NCBI GenBank assembly: GCA_050633525.1
Contig: JBOEGR010000008.1
Location: 42,377-106,376 of the forward strand
Length of the DNA stretch: 64,000 nt
Source of the DNA: CANLBN01 sp050633525
GTDB lineage: Bacteria > Pseudomonadota > Gammaproteobacteria > Pseudomonadales > Cellvibrionaceae
Direction of reading: 5' to 3'
Shown here: piece after piece, positions 1-8,168 of the stretch
Numbering within the stretch: position 1 is the stretch's first letter
How the letters are laid out: each line of letters begins with the position of its first letter
The notes under the pieces: generated by a model
What the model saw: the letters and a program-made list of their open reading frames with translations, nothing else
Told to the model about the DNA's origin: nothing
The model's database searches: none
Position numbers and translations under genes: made by a program

Positions 1-408
1 GATGTGTTGATTGCAAGCGAAGACGATTATCTTTTACAGTTTGTTCGGGGTAATCGAAGCAACCCGAAAAAGCAAAAGCGCAGCAGCCTTTATATGGTGG
101 GTTACCGAGTCACCCAAGATGATGAGGGTAGTGATTTAAAAACGCTGTGGCGCGATACTTGGTCCCCTGTGGATGGCAGTGGTGATGGTAAGGTGCAAAG
201 GCGGCGCCTGCTGGCGGGGATTAATACAATTAAGTTTAGTTATTTGTCTCGATCATTTCAGAACCTTGGGCCTGAGTCTGAATTAACGGGCTGGCCGGGT
301 ACATCTGGTGTAACACCGACCTTGCCTGCAGCTGTGAGGGTCATTATTGACTCGGCTGGTATAGGTGAGGTTGAGCGTTTTTTTAGTTTGTCAGTGGGTG
401 GGCCATAG
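1..408 (+). CDS. gspJ: Type II secretion minor pseudopilin GspJ, C-terminal part (5' end outside window)
   Basis: The reading frame is open from base 1 and stops at 406-408, so only the last 135 or so residues are visible. They carry the usual GspJ tail: a VGYRV strand, an LWRDTW segment, an acidic loop, an LLAGINTIKFSYL strand and an LPAAVRVII strand before the end. GspJ is a minor pseudopilin at the tip of the periplasmic type II secretion pseudopilus, in complex with GspK and GspI. The call rests on these motifs and on gspK following directly, with gspL, M and N behind it. The prepilin leader lies off the left edge. Confidence 0.85.
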   Translation, partial: DVLIASEDDYLLQFVRGNRSNPKKQKRSSLYMVGYRVTQDDEGSDLKTLWRDTWSPVDGSGDGKVQRRRLLAGINTIKFSYLSRSFQNLGPESELTGWPGTSGVTPTLPAAVRVIIDSAGIGEVERFFSLSVGGP

Positions 409-483
409 AAAATATGAGTCAAACTCTATTGTGTATTGATGAGCTTTACTTTTATGGCTCTTGTGCTGTAGGTGTTTATACCT

Positions 484-1659
484 ATGTTTAAATATCAGCA
501 AGGCGCTATATTAGTGATAGCCTTACTTATCGTCTCTATTATTACTGCTTTGGCGATTGATTTCTCTTCTCGCTTTCAGTTGTCTATTGGGCGAGCGGAT
601 AATAGGATTGCCGCAAGCCGTGTACAGCAGTGTGTATTTAGTATTGAAGCTGCAGTCAATTGGGGGCTGCTTGAAGATAGAAAAGAAAATGAGTCTGACC
701 ACTTTGGCAGTGAAGAAAAGTGGGCTGACCCTATAGTTAGGGAGCAGTTAGAAGCTTATGCTGCGACGGATGCTTGCAAAGATGTTGACGGCGTCAATTT
801 ATATCTTGAAGATGCCCAAGGACGCTTTAATTTAAATTTACTGGCCAATAATCGAGAGGATGGCCCAATTGATGCCAGTAAGTCTTTTGAAGAACGTTAC
901 AATGCAAATGAAAAACGTCTTATTCGTTTACTGCAGGCGGTTGAAGAAAATTTAGTGAGTGTTGATGAAGCTCAGCAAATAACAGAAGCAGTGGTTGATT
1001 GGGCCGATAGCGATAATACGGTAAGCGGCAGTGGTGGTGCAGAATCCGATTTTTATTTATCTGAAGATAAACCTTATCGCGCAGCTAACCAATCTTTTGT
1101 TAGTGTCACGGAGTTGCGTTTGGTGAGAGGGATGACAGACGCGATTTATACAGCTATAGAGCCCTATGTGGTTGCTTTACCTGATTCTCAAGTGGGTATT
1201 AATATTAATACGGCGCCAATAGAAGTGATGCGAGCGTTGAATTTACGAACAGCGCCAGAGCCATTGCCGCTTGAGGATGCTCAGACGCTAGAGTCCAGTC
1301 GGCCGCTTAAAAAAGACGGCGTTATCGTCGATGACCCTTTGCAAAATGGTCAGTCTAACCAGCCGGATAAAGGGCATGCGGAAGTAAAGGATTTTCTTGA
1401 TAGTAGTGAATTTGTACAGGTATTTGGTGTGCCTGAGAGGGGGCCGCCCTCTGGGCCGCCGGGCTCGCCACCGCCGCCAAATAATTTGCCGGCACCTGAG
1501 GGCTTGACGACAGAAACACAGTATTTTTTATTAACGGCAGAAGTTGAAATCGATAAAGTGATACGTCGTTCTTATAGTATGTTGAGAAGAAAAACGGAGC
1601 CTCGAACCAATGCCTATCGTATGCATACCGTTCGACGTGGTACCGAAAGTGTTTTTTAA
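484..1659 (+). CDS. gspK: Type II secretion minor pseudopilin GspK
   Basis: GspK caps the type II secretion pseudopilus. The N-terminus has a short basic leader, a QQG-A prepilin cleavage site and about 20 hydrophobic residues, as in class III prepilins. The large globular insert holds VDWADSD and the helix-hairpin-helix-like NINTAPIEVMRAL, both family hallmarks. The length, about 391 residues, is slightly above usual because of a proline/glycine-rich stretch near residues 320-340 (PERGPPSGPPGSPPPP). I start at ATG 484. A GTG at 472 is in frame and would add four residues, but a GTAGG-like ribosome site near 468 suits 484 better. Confidence 0.93.
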   Translation: MFKYQQGAILVIALLIVSIITALAIDFSSRFQLSIGRADNRIAASRVQQCVFSIEAAVNWGLLEDRKENESDHFGSEEKWADPIVREQLEAYAATDACKDVDGVNLYLEDAQGRFNLNLLANNREDGPIDASKSFEERYNANEKRLIRLLQAVEENLVSVDEAQQITEAVVDWADSDNTVSGSGGAESDFYLSEDKPYRAANQSFVSVTELRLVRGMTDAIYTAIEPYVVALPDSQVGININTAPIEVMRALNLRTAPEPLPLEDAQTLESSRPLKKDGVIVDDPLQNGQSNQPDKGHAEVKDFLDSSEFVQVFGVPERGPPSGPPGSPPPPNNLPAPEGLTTETQYFLLTAEVEIDKVIRRSYSMLRRKTEPRTNAYRMHTVRRGTESVF

Positions 1660-1694
1660 AGCCCTGTTAGGGCCTATAAATAGAGAGTAAGCGC

Positions 1695-2987
1695 GTGGCT
1701 GAAAAACTCGTTATTGAATTATTAGAAGAAGTAACTGAGAAGGTTTTTGATGAAGAGCTTGAGCAGGATAATGCTGAGCTTGGAGATGCCGGTACCGTTG
1801 CTGTGACTCGACAATTTCGTTGGGGCTTTATTGATGAGCTATCTAATTGGCCTGCCGATTCGCATACAGGTTCAGAAGATGATTTGTTGATGTCTTTGTC
1901 TCATCAGGCGCAGCCAGCTTTGCTTTTGGTGCCCGGTGATAAAGTGGTGAGTTTACCCGTCGCCTATAACAAAAAAGAAGCACGCCACTTTCTTAAATTA
2001 TTACCTTACCAGATAGAAGATGAAGTCATTGGTTCCGTAGATGAACTGCATTTTGCTGTCAGTAGCAATAAAGAGTCTGAAGTGGTGTCGGTTGCTTATG
2101 CGCAAGCGGATTGGATCTCTTCTCTATTAGAGTGGATGAGTGCGAATAATATTCAAGTTGAATCCTGCATTGCAGATTATCAGAGCCTACACGCCTCTGA
2201 TGATAATGAATTATTGATTTGGTTTGATGATGGGCAGGTTTTAGGTCATCGCTCCAATGGTTTGGGTTTTAGTGTCGCGCAGTCTTTTTCCCAAGCATTT
2301 TTGAAAGACCTATTGCAAAACCAGCAAGATATTGCTGAGCCTTGGACTGTGAGAGTTTATGTCGACGATGCCGAAACTCAGGAGATTATCGAGAGCCATA
2401 TTATGCCTCCTGTCGAATACAGTGTGGTCATTGGCCCTCCGCCATTGAGTTTTACTCAAACGAATCAGCTTAACTTTTGTACGGGTAAGTTTGGTAAAAA
2501 GTTACCGCTAGATGCTTGGTGGAAAGAAGCTAAGCCCGTTGCAATTTTAGCCGCTGCGGCTATTGCTGTGTTTTTTATTGCAAGCTTTGCCGATATTTAT
2601 TTGATGAAAAAGCAGCGGGCCGTATATCAAGAAGAGATGCTATCCGCTTTTCGAACAGTGGTGCCAAGGGGGGCGGCAACTGATCCGGTTAAACGGCTAA
2701 AAGCGATGTTGGGTTCGGCTTCTAATGTAAGAGAGCCAAGTCAGGTGGTTTATTTACTATCTAAAGTGGCGCCGGCTTTGGATCAACTAAAAATTAATTT
2801 GACCACGTTAAATTACAGTAATCGTGAACAAGCCTTACGCATCAATATTAAAGCAGATTCCTTTAATGGCGTAGAACAGTTTCGCCAGCAGTTAGATCAG
2901 CAAGGTGTGAATGCTGAGCTGCAAAGTTCCAGTGCTGTCGGGGAAGGTTTTCAGGCGCGTTTAAAAATTGCATTGAAAAAGGCATAG
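1695..2987 (+). CDS. gspL: Type II secretion inner-membrane protein GspL
   Basis: GspL recruits the ATPase GspE to the inner membrane and pairs with GspM. The sequence has an actin-like cytoplasmic domain (about residues 40-270, with the KLLPYQIEDEV segment typical of GspL), one membrane helix near 283-303 (AILAAAAIAVFFIASF) and a periplasmic ferredoxin-like domain to residue 430. It starts with GTG at 1695, preceded by a GAGAG ribosome site. It sits 35 bases after gspK and 10 before gspM. An acidic N-terminal extension of about 40 residues (EELLEEVTEKVFDEELEQD region) precedes the conserved part and is unusual. Confidence 0.92.
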   Translation: MAEKLVIELLEEVTEKVFDEELEQDNAELGDAGTVAVTRQFRWGFIDELSNWPADSHTGSEDDLLMSLSHQAQPALLLVPGDKVVSLPVAYNKKEARHFLKLLPYQIEDEVIGSVDELHFAVSSNKESEVVSVAYAQADWISSLLEWMSANNIQVESCIADYQSLHASDDNELLIWFDDGQVLGHRSNGLGFSVAQSFSQAFLKDLLQNQQDIAEPWTVRVYVDDAETQEIIESHIMPPVEYSVVIGPPPLSFTQTNQLNFCTGKFGKKLPLDAWWKEAKPVAILAAAAIAVFFIASFADIYLMKKQRAVYQEEMLSAFRTVVPRGAATDPVKRLKAMLGSASNVREPSQVVYLLSKVAPALDQLKINLTTLNYSNREQALRINIKADSFNGVEQFRQQLDQQGVNAELQSSSAVGEGFQARLKIALKKA

Positions 2988-2997
2988 GTGAATATCA

Positions 2998-3474
2998 ATG
3001 GATAAAGTTATTTCTTGGTGGGAAGAGCATGATCCTCGCGAGCAAATGATTATCGCAGTCGGTGGTTTTGTTGCTGCAGTCATTTTATTTTTCTTGTTTG
3101 TTATTAGTCCAGTGATGGATTGGCATGCGCAAGAGAAAAAACGTTTGGGGCAGGCAAAAGAAGATGTCGTAGAAGTTCAGGCTTTAGCGGCGAGAGTGCA
3201 GGCTAAAAAAAGAGCCGGTAATAATAAAAAAGGTAGCCAAAGTTTGGCTGTCTTAATTGATAATAGCATTCGTGAAAATGAACTGGTCATGAGAGGTTTT
3301 CAGCCGGGTTCAAAAAAAGACGCCCGTTTACGTTTAGAAAATGCGCCTTACCCAGCTCTAACCCAGTGGTTGTATGATTTAGAATATCAGCATAAGGTAA
3401 AAATAGAGGACTTGTCTTTAACGCCATCAAAGTTGGCTGGTAGATTAATGGTGAGTTTGCGTGTAGCTGAATAA
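2998..3474 (+). CDS. gspM: Type II secretion inner-membrane protein GspM
   Basis: GspM is the bitopic partner of GspL in the inner-membrane platform of the type II secretion system. The 158-residue product begins with the typical WWEEHDPREQ segment, has one membrane helix at about residues 17-38, then a coiled-coil linker and a periplasmic ferredoxin-like domain ending in SLRVAE. Length and topology fit the family, and it lies 10 bases after gspL. Confidence 0.92.
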   Translation: MDKVISWWEEHDPREQMIIAVGGFVAAVILFFLFVISPVMDWHAQEKKRLGQAKEDVVEVQALAARVQAKKRAGNNKKGSQSLAVLIDNSIRENELVMRGFQPGSKKDARLRLENAPYPALTQWLYDLEYQHKVKIEDLSLTPSKLAGRLMVSLRVAE

Positions 3475-3552
3475 CAGTTTTTTGGTATTTTCATGTTTAA
3501 TAAAAATTATATTTTTTTACTCTATCTCATTTAGCTATATTTTATTTTCACT

Positions 3553-4353
3553 ATGTTTCTTTTTAAAAAACGTTATTGGCTCACCATTACTTTATTGTTA
3601 ACCGCCTTTTTGGCTCTGAGAACATTTCCGGCTACGTGGGTTGTTTATGCTATTCAAAAAGCGGCACCGGGATTACAAGCGTCTGGTGTGAGTGGCTCCT
3701 TATGGAGAGGTGCAGCAGATTATAGCCAGTGGGTGGATCGGGGGCATACTTTACCCTTAGGTACTTTATCTTGGAGTTTGAGGGGGCTGTCTTTGCTCAC
3801 CCTCAATCCTTGTATTGATTTTTCAACACTAACAAGCGAACAATCGATAAAGGGTGCTGCTTGTTATTCTTTATTGGGCGGAAAAGTGGTATTGAGCGAT
3901 GTCGATATTACCTTGCCAGTATCTCGTGTGGCTCCTTTCTTTAGTGTTGACCTTAGTGGAAATGTCGATGCTTATATTCAGAAAGCAACATGGCACCAGC
4001 AGCAGTTGGGAGAAACAGAATTAAATTTACTTTGGCAGAGAGCCTCTTTGTTTAATGGTAATCAATGGCTTGCTTTGGGAAATATCCAAGGTAGAGCAAA
4101 AGACGATGGTAGTGGTGGTTTGTCCTCACAATGGAACCACGTTGAAGATGCTCAGCAAGCTTCACCTCCGCTTGAGTTAGACCTCAGCGCGTCGGTCACG
4201 CAATTGACAGCAGCTAAACCCAAGTTAAACGTGCAAGGCAGTATCGCGCCAAATTCTCAAGGCTCTACAGCCAGTAATGCCTTAAATCAAATGCTGCAAT
4301 TTATTGGTGAGCCCATTGGTGATGGCTCATATCGAATCAACATACAAGAATAA
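3553..4353 (+). CDS. gspN: Type II secretion protein GspN
   Basis: GspN is an accessory inner-membrane/periplasmic component found at the end of some gsp operons. The 266-residue product has one N-terminal membrane helix (about residues 7-24), then the ATWVVYAIQKAAPGLQASGVSGSLWRG pattern region (residues 27-53) and a beta-rich body, as expected. There is a conserved-looking Cys pair (near residues 86 and 101). It follows gspM after 78 AT-rich bases, so a separate weak promoter is possible, but the order J-K-L-M-N argues for one operon. Confidence 0.85.
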   Translation: MFLFKKRYWLTITLLLTAFLALRTFPATWVVYAIQKAAPGLQASGVSGSLWRGAADYSQWVDRGHTLPLGTLSWSLRGLSLLTLNPCIDFSTLTSEQSIKGAACYSLLGGKVVLSDVDITLPVSRVAPFFSVDLSGNVDAYIQKATWHQQQLGETELNLLWQRASLFNGNQWLALGNIQGRAKDDGSGGLSSQWNHVEDAQQASPPLELDLSASVTQLTAAKPKLNVQGSIAPNSQGSTASNALNQMLQFIGEPIGDGSYRINIQE

Positions 4354-4395
4354 TATGCAAGTGCGTCTGAGTGATGGAAATGGGGGTATAGTCAG

Positions 4396-5388
4396 TTGAG
4401 GTTCTTTTTTTTCATCCGTCACCCTTTTGCCTGTTTTGTGTTCTGTCTGTTGTTCAGTTTTGGTAGCAGTGCGGAGTGGTTCAGTGAGCAGCAAGACGCT
4501 ATGGGAACTCGGATTAGTGTCACTGTGTGGCATGACAATGCAGTTCTTGCTAAGCAGGCCATTGCTGATGTGATGGCTGAGATGCAGCGTATCGATCAGA
4601 CTTATAGCCCTTATATTGAGACCAGTGAGTTATCCAAACTCAATCAAAAGGCGGCGGCTGTGCCTCAAACTATTTCAACAGAAATGGAATTACTGCTGAC
4701 AACGGCTTATCGTGTCAGCCAGCTGACGCAAGGTGCTTTTGATATTACCTTTGCGAGTGTTGGCCACCTTTATGATTATCGAAAAAAACAAAGCCCTAGC
4801 GCTACTGATAGAGAGAAAAGGCAGGCCGCTATTGATTATCGCCTAGTCAGTATTCAGGATGGCAAAGTCAGTTTTAAACACCCCGATGTGGTCATCGATC
4901 TGGGGGGGATTGCAAAAGGCTATGCTGCGGATCAGGCCATTGCTATTTTACAGGCTAAAGGGATTCGTCATGGTTCCTTTAGCGCCGGTGGTGATAGCCG
5001 TTTGTTGGGTGATCGGCGTGGTCGCCCTTGGTTGGTTGGGATCGAAAATCCACGCCAGCAAGATGCTATAGCAATCACTTTACCCTTGGATAACACCGCT
5101 GTTTCAACATCGGGGGACTATGAGCGTTTTTTTATTGACCAGCAAACCGGCGAGCGCATACACCATATTATCAATCCAAAGTCGGGTGTCTCAGCTAAAG
5201 GGGTTTCAAGTGTGACTATTTTGGGTGATAAGGGGCTTCAAACAGACCCTTTGTCCACGAGCGTATTTGTGATGGGAGTGGACTTGGGTTTGGCTTTGAT
5301 TAACAAATTACCCAGTATTGAAGCGATTATTATCGATTCTGCAGGCAAGGTCCACTATAGTGACGGCTTATCGTTGCCAACGAATTAA
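4396..5388 (+). CDS. apbE: FAD:protein FMN transferase, ApbE family
   Basis: ApbE proteins attach FMN covalently to Ser/Thr in periplasmic domains such as those of Nqr and Rnf subunits. Visible family motifs are DAMGTRISV near the mature N-terminus, GGIAKGYAAD (about 173-182), SAGGDSRLLG, TSGDYERFF and HHIINPKSG, which supply the FAD and Mg sites. A signal peptide (about residues 1-25) precedes EWFSEQQ. I use TTG at 4396, which keeps the signal peptide and has a GGGGG stretch at 4382-4386 as a ribosome site; the ATG at 4501 would delete it. No flavinylated partner is adjacent, so its substrate is unknown. Confidence 0.9.
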   Translation: MRFFFFIRHPFACFVFCLLFSFGSSAEWFSEQQDAMGTRISVTVWHDNAVLAKQAIADVMAEMQRIDQTYSPYIETSELSKLNQKAAAVPQTISTEMELLLTTAYRVSQLTQGAFDITFASVGHLYDYRKKQSPSATDREKRQAAIDYRLVSIQDGKVSFKHPDVVIDLGGIAKGYAADQAIAILQAKGIRHGSFSAGGDSRLLGDRRGRPWLVGIENPRQQDAIAITLPLDNTAVSTSGDYERFFIDQQTGERIHHIINPKSGVSAKGVSSVTILGDKGLQTDPLSTSVFVMGVDLGLALINKLPSIEAIIIDSAGKVHYSDGLSLPTN

Positions 5389-5588
5389 TAGGGGTAAATT
5401 GGTAAATTGTGTGCCAATTACCAGAAAAAAAACGAATACAACGCTATTATTAAGCAATCAAAATGATATCCCTCCTCTATTCTGCCTAGTTTTGTTGTTA
5501 CAAAGGTGCTTAGAAGGTACTTAAGCGTATTTAAGAAGCACTTGAATAAGGCGCTTGAAAGCGAAGGTCTGGGATCGAGGAGAGGTAA

Positions 5589-6209
5589 ATGAGCTGCTTA
5601 CGCTGTAAGTCGAGAATTCTTGAGGGTCTAATGGGTAATACAAAAAAAACTACGCTAACGCTTGTCATGAGCGTGATATCTGTATTGTGTTTATTGGTGT
5701 CTAGCGCCGTTGTAATGGCTCAAACAGATGATCCCGAAGCCGTACAACAACAAAAAAATGTTGTTTTAAATCAAGAGGTCGAAGACCTCAAAAAGGCAGC
5801 ACTCAATCTAAACAGAGATTTATTGCTGTTGGAAGAGGAGTTACTTTTTCCGGGGAATACACAGGTCGCCGTTTTTGTTTCTATGGATGTGGGTGAATTT
5901 TTTCAGCTTGATGCAGTAAAAGTAAAAATTGATGATCAAGTGATAGGCAGCCACCTTTATACTGAAAAGCAAGTGAGTGCGCTATTTCGCGGTGGAGTTC
6001 AGCGCATTTACGTTGGCAATATTAAGTCTGGTGAGCACGAGATTAGTGCCTTTTTTACAGGTAAAGGCCCGCAAGGCCGAGATTATAAGCGCGCCGCTAA
6101 GATGAGCTTTGAAAAAACAAGCGAGCCTGCATTACTGGAATTACGTATTATTGATTCTACCCAAAAGCTACAACCTGTCTTTGAAGTTAAAGAATGGGAA
6201 CTCCCTTAA
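5589..6209 (+). CDS. Secreted coiled-coil protein of the TPR/ExbBD envelope locus, function unknown
   Basis: First gene of a nine-gene co-directional run. The product (206 residues) has an N-terminal hydrophobic export segment ending near VMAQTDD, a short coiled-coil helix (about 55-80, rich in Leu/Glu) and a beta-rich C-terminal half. I do not recognise a catalytic motif. The start at 5589 has a strong AGGAGAGG ribosome site six bases upstream. An internal ATG at 5631 with GAGGG before it would give a cleaner signal peptide. Only 15 bases separate it from the next gene. By position it is probably a periplasmic part of the same machine. Confidence 0.7.
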   Translation: MSCLRCKSRILEGLMGNTKKTTLTLVMSVISVLCLLVSSAVVMAQTDDPEAVQQQKNVVLNQEVEDLKKAALNLNRDLLLLEEELLFPGNTQVAVFVSMDVGEFFQLDAVKVKIDDQVIGSHLYTEKQVSALFRGGVQRIYVGNIKSGEHEISAFFTGKGPQGRDYKRAAKMSFEKTSEPALLELRIIDSTQKLQPVFEVKEWELP

Positions 6210-6224
6210 GGAGTTATGGGCTAG

Positions 6225-8168
6225 ATGTACTTAATGATAAAAGGTGAGTCTCTCCGTTTTATTTCCTGCTTAAGGCGGATCTTTGCCTGTTTTGCACTTG
6301 TGTTCAGTGTTATTACTGCCTGCCTATTGAGTCCTACTGTTCTTGCTGAAAAGCCCTTACGCAGTGTTGCGGACCTCCGCTATGGTGTCGTCCTCTATGA
6401 ATACTTTCAAGGTAATCACTTTCAGTCTTTGAGCGAGTTGATGGTCGCCAAAGAGCGAGGGGGAATACAGGGCCATAAAGACAATCCAGAATTAATCGAA
6501 GGTAGTTTAAATCTTGCCTTTGGTATGGAGCGTCAAGCAGGTGATATTTATGGTCGTTTACTAGGCGAAGATAAGCCCTTAGCTGTACGCAATGCGGCGT
6601 GGTTTTACTTGGCTAAAATTCGTTATCAGCGCGGAGAGTTGGACGCCGTTAAGTCGAGTTTAAGTAATATTGTTGAGCCTATTTCAGCCGATTTGGTCGA
6701 TGAAATGGAAGCCATGAGAATCCAGCTTCTGATCAAAGAAGCGAAGTTTGACGAGGCTGAGCAAGCCTTGGCAGAGGTTTCTTCTCGCCGTAGTGCGGGA
6801 AGGCAATTTCAATATTGGCGGCCTTATTTAAATTTTAACCTTGGCGCTATTTATGCTCGCTATGAGAAATTAGATCAGGCGCAAAACTTCTTTTCAAAAG
6901 TAGCGAATGAACGTTTATCTAAAAAGTCGTTCTACCATAAAGAGCAACTGGCCTTATATGACAAGGCGTTCATCGCATCAGCATACAGTTATTTCCAGCA
7001 ACAAGATTACCAACAAGCGATTAACGAATTTGGAAATGTTAGGCAGTCAACTCCTCTCGCTAATGATGCCTTGCTCGGCTATGGCTGGGCTAAAGCCAAG
7101 TTAGGAGATTATAAAGCAGCATTGGTACCGTGGACTGTCCTTAGTGAGAGACCAATGGCCGATGATGCCGTTCAAGAATCATTAATCGCTATCCCCTATG
7201 CTTATTTGCAATTGGGTGATACCGCTCGTGCCTTAGATGCTTATGCTCGCGCAGAAGAAGTATTTATTAAAGAGTTGGCTCTAATTGATGAAGCGGGTAC
7301 GAAAATTCTTGATCAGTCGTTGATTGAATTGTTTAAGCTTGATTACGCCGATGCTACCTATAGCTGGCTAGTGCCAGAAAATAATTATTTGGTTGAGCCT
7401 GTTTCGCGTTATCTCCTGCCTTTGTTCTCATTAAACCGATTCCAAAATTCAGTACAAAGTTTATTTGATTTGCACAAAATTCGTTTTCGTTTAGAAGACT
7501 GGCAAATTAGTCTAGATTCATACCGAGACTTAATGGATTATCGCCTTAAGAAATTTCGTTTGCAGCAGGTGCCAGAAGGTTATCGGGATATGACCGCGGA
7601 GTTAGAATCTATCACTGCTCAGCGTAATGAGTTAGCGGCTGTATTTAATCAGGCTCGTCAAGAACAAGATGTTTTCATGTTGCTCGACGAAGACCGTCAA
7701 GACATATTAGATATGGTCGAAAGTGGTGAGCGTAACGCTAACTTATTGTCGGCTAATGGACAAAACACCTCTGAAGAAAATGAATGGTTGGAGCGCTACC
7801 GTGGTATGTTGTTGTGGTCGGCCAATCTCGATTTTGATGACCGCTTATGGCAAGTTGAAGCGGATATAAAAGCGATTGATGATATATTGAATTCTGCAGG
7901 GAATGCCGATAAAAAAATCCAAGGCCTGTTAACTGATGCTCCTGATATTAAATCAGCTCAAGCTAGAATCGATGACTATTCAAGCCGCGTTAATACTTTG
8001 TTGTCGAATAATAGTGCGGTGATGGCATCTATCGAAGATAACTTGCGTGCGCAATTATTTACGTCTTTAGCCTTGCAGAGGCAGCGTGTGCAATTCTATT
8101 TGGGCGAAGCTCGCTTAGCTGTTGCTCAATTGTACGATAATAAATATTTAGAGAGGGCGCAGCAGTGA
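6225..8168 (+). CDS. Exported TPR-repeat protein of the envelope locus
   Basis: A 647-residue protein with an N-terminal signal peptide (hydrophobic stretch about 17-35, ending ...VLAEKP). Helical repeats of TPR type run through about residues 50-370; examples are the FYLAKIRYQRGELD, YSYFQQQDYQQAINEFGNV and YGWAKAKLGDYKAALVPW units. A long coiled-coil-rich C-terminal half follows. It is probably a periplasmic scaffold. The stop overlaps the next start by four bases (GTGA), implying translational coupling. A two-codon ATG-GGC-TAG minicistron at 6217 ends just before the start codon. Confidence 0.8.
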   Translation: MYLMIKGESLRFISCLRRIFACFALVFSVITACLLSPTVLAEKPLRSVADLRYGVVLYEYFQGNHFQSLSELMVAKERGGIQGHKDNPELIEGSLNLAFGMERQAGDIYGRLLGEDKPLAVRNAAWFYLAKIRYQRGELDAVKSSLSNIVEPISADLVDEMEAMRIQLLIKEAKFDEAEQALAEVSSRRSAGRQFQYWRPYLNFNLGAIYARYEKLDQAQNFFSKVANERLSKKSFYHKEQLALYDKAFIASAYSYFQQQDYQQAINEFGNVRQSTPLANDALLGYGWAKAKLGDYKAALVPWTVLSERPMADDAVQESLIAIPYAYLQLGDTARALDAYARAEEVFIKELALIDEAGTKILDQSLIELFKLDYADATYSWLVPENNYLVEPVSRYLLPLFSLNRFQNSVQSLFDLHKIRFRLEDWQISLDSYRDLMDYRLKKFRLQQVPEGYRDMTAELESITAQRNELAAVFNQARQEQDVFMLLDEDRQDILDMVESGERNANLLSANGQNTSEENEWLERYRGMLLWSANLDFDDRLWQVEADIKAIDDILNSAGNADKKIQGLLTDAPDIKSAQARIDDYSSRVNTLLSNNSAVMASIEDNLRAQLFTSLALQRQRVQFYLGEARLAVAQLYDNKYLERAQQ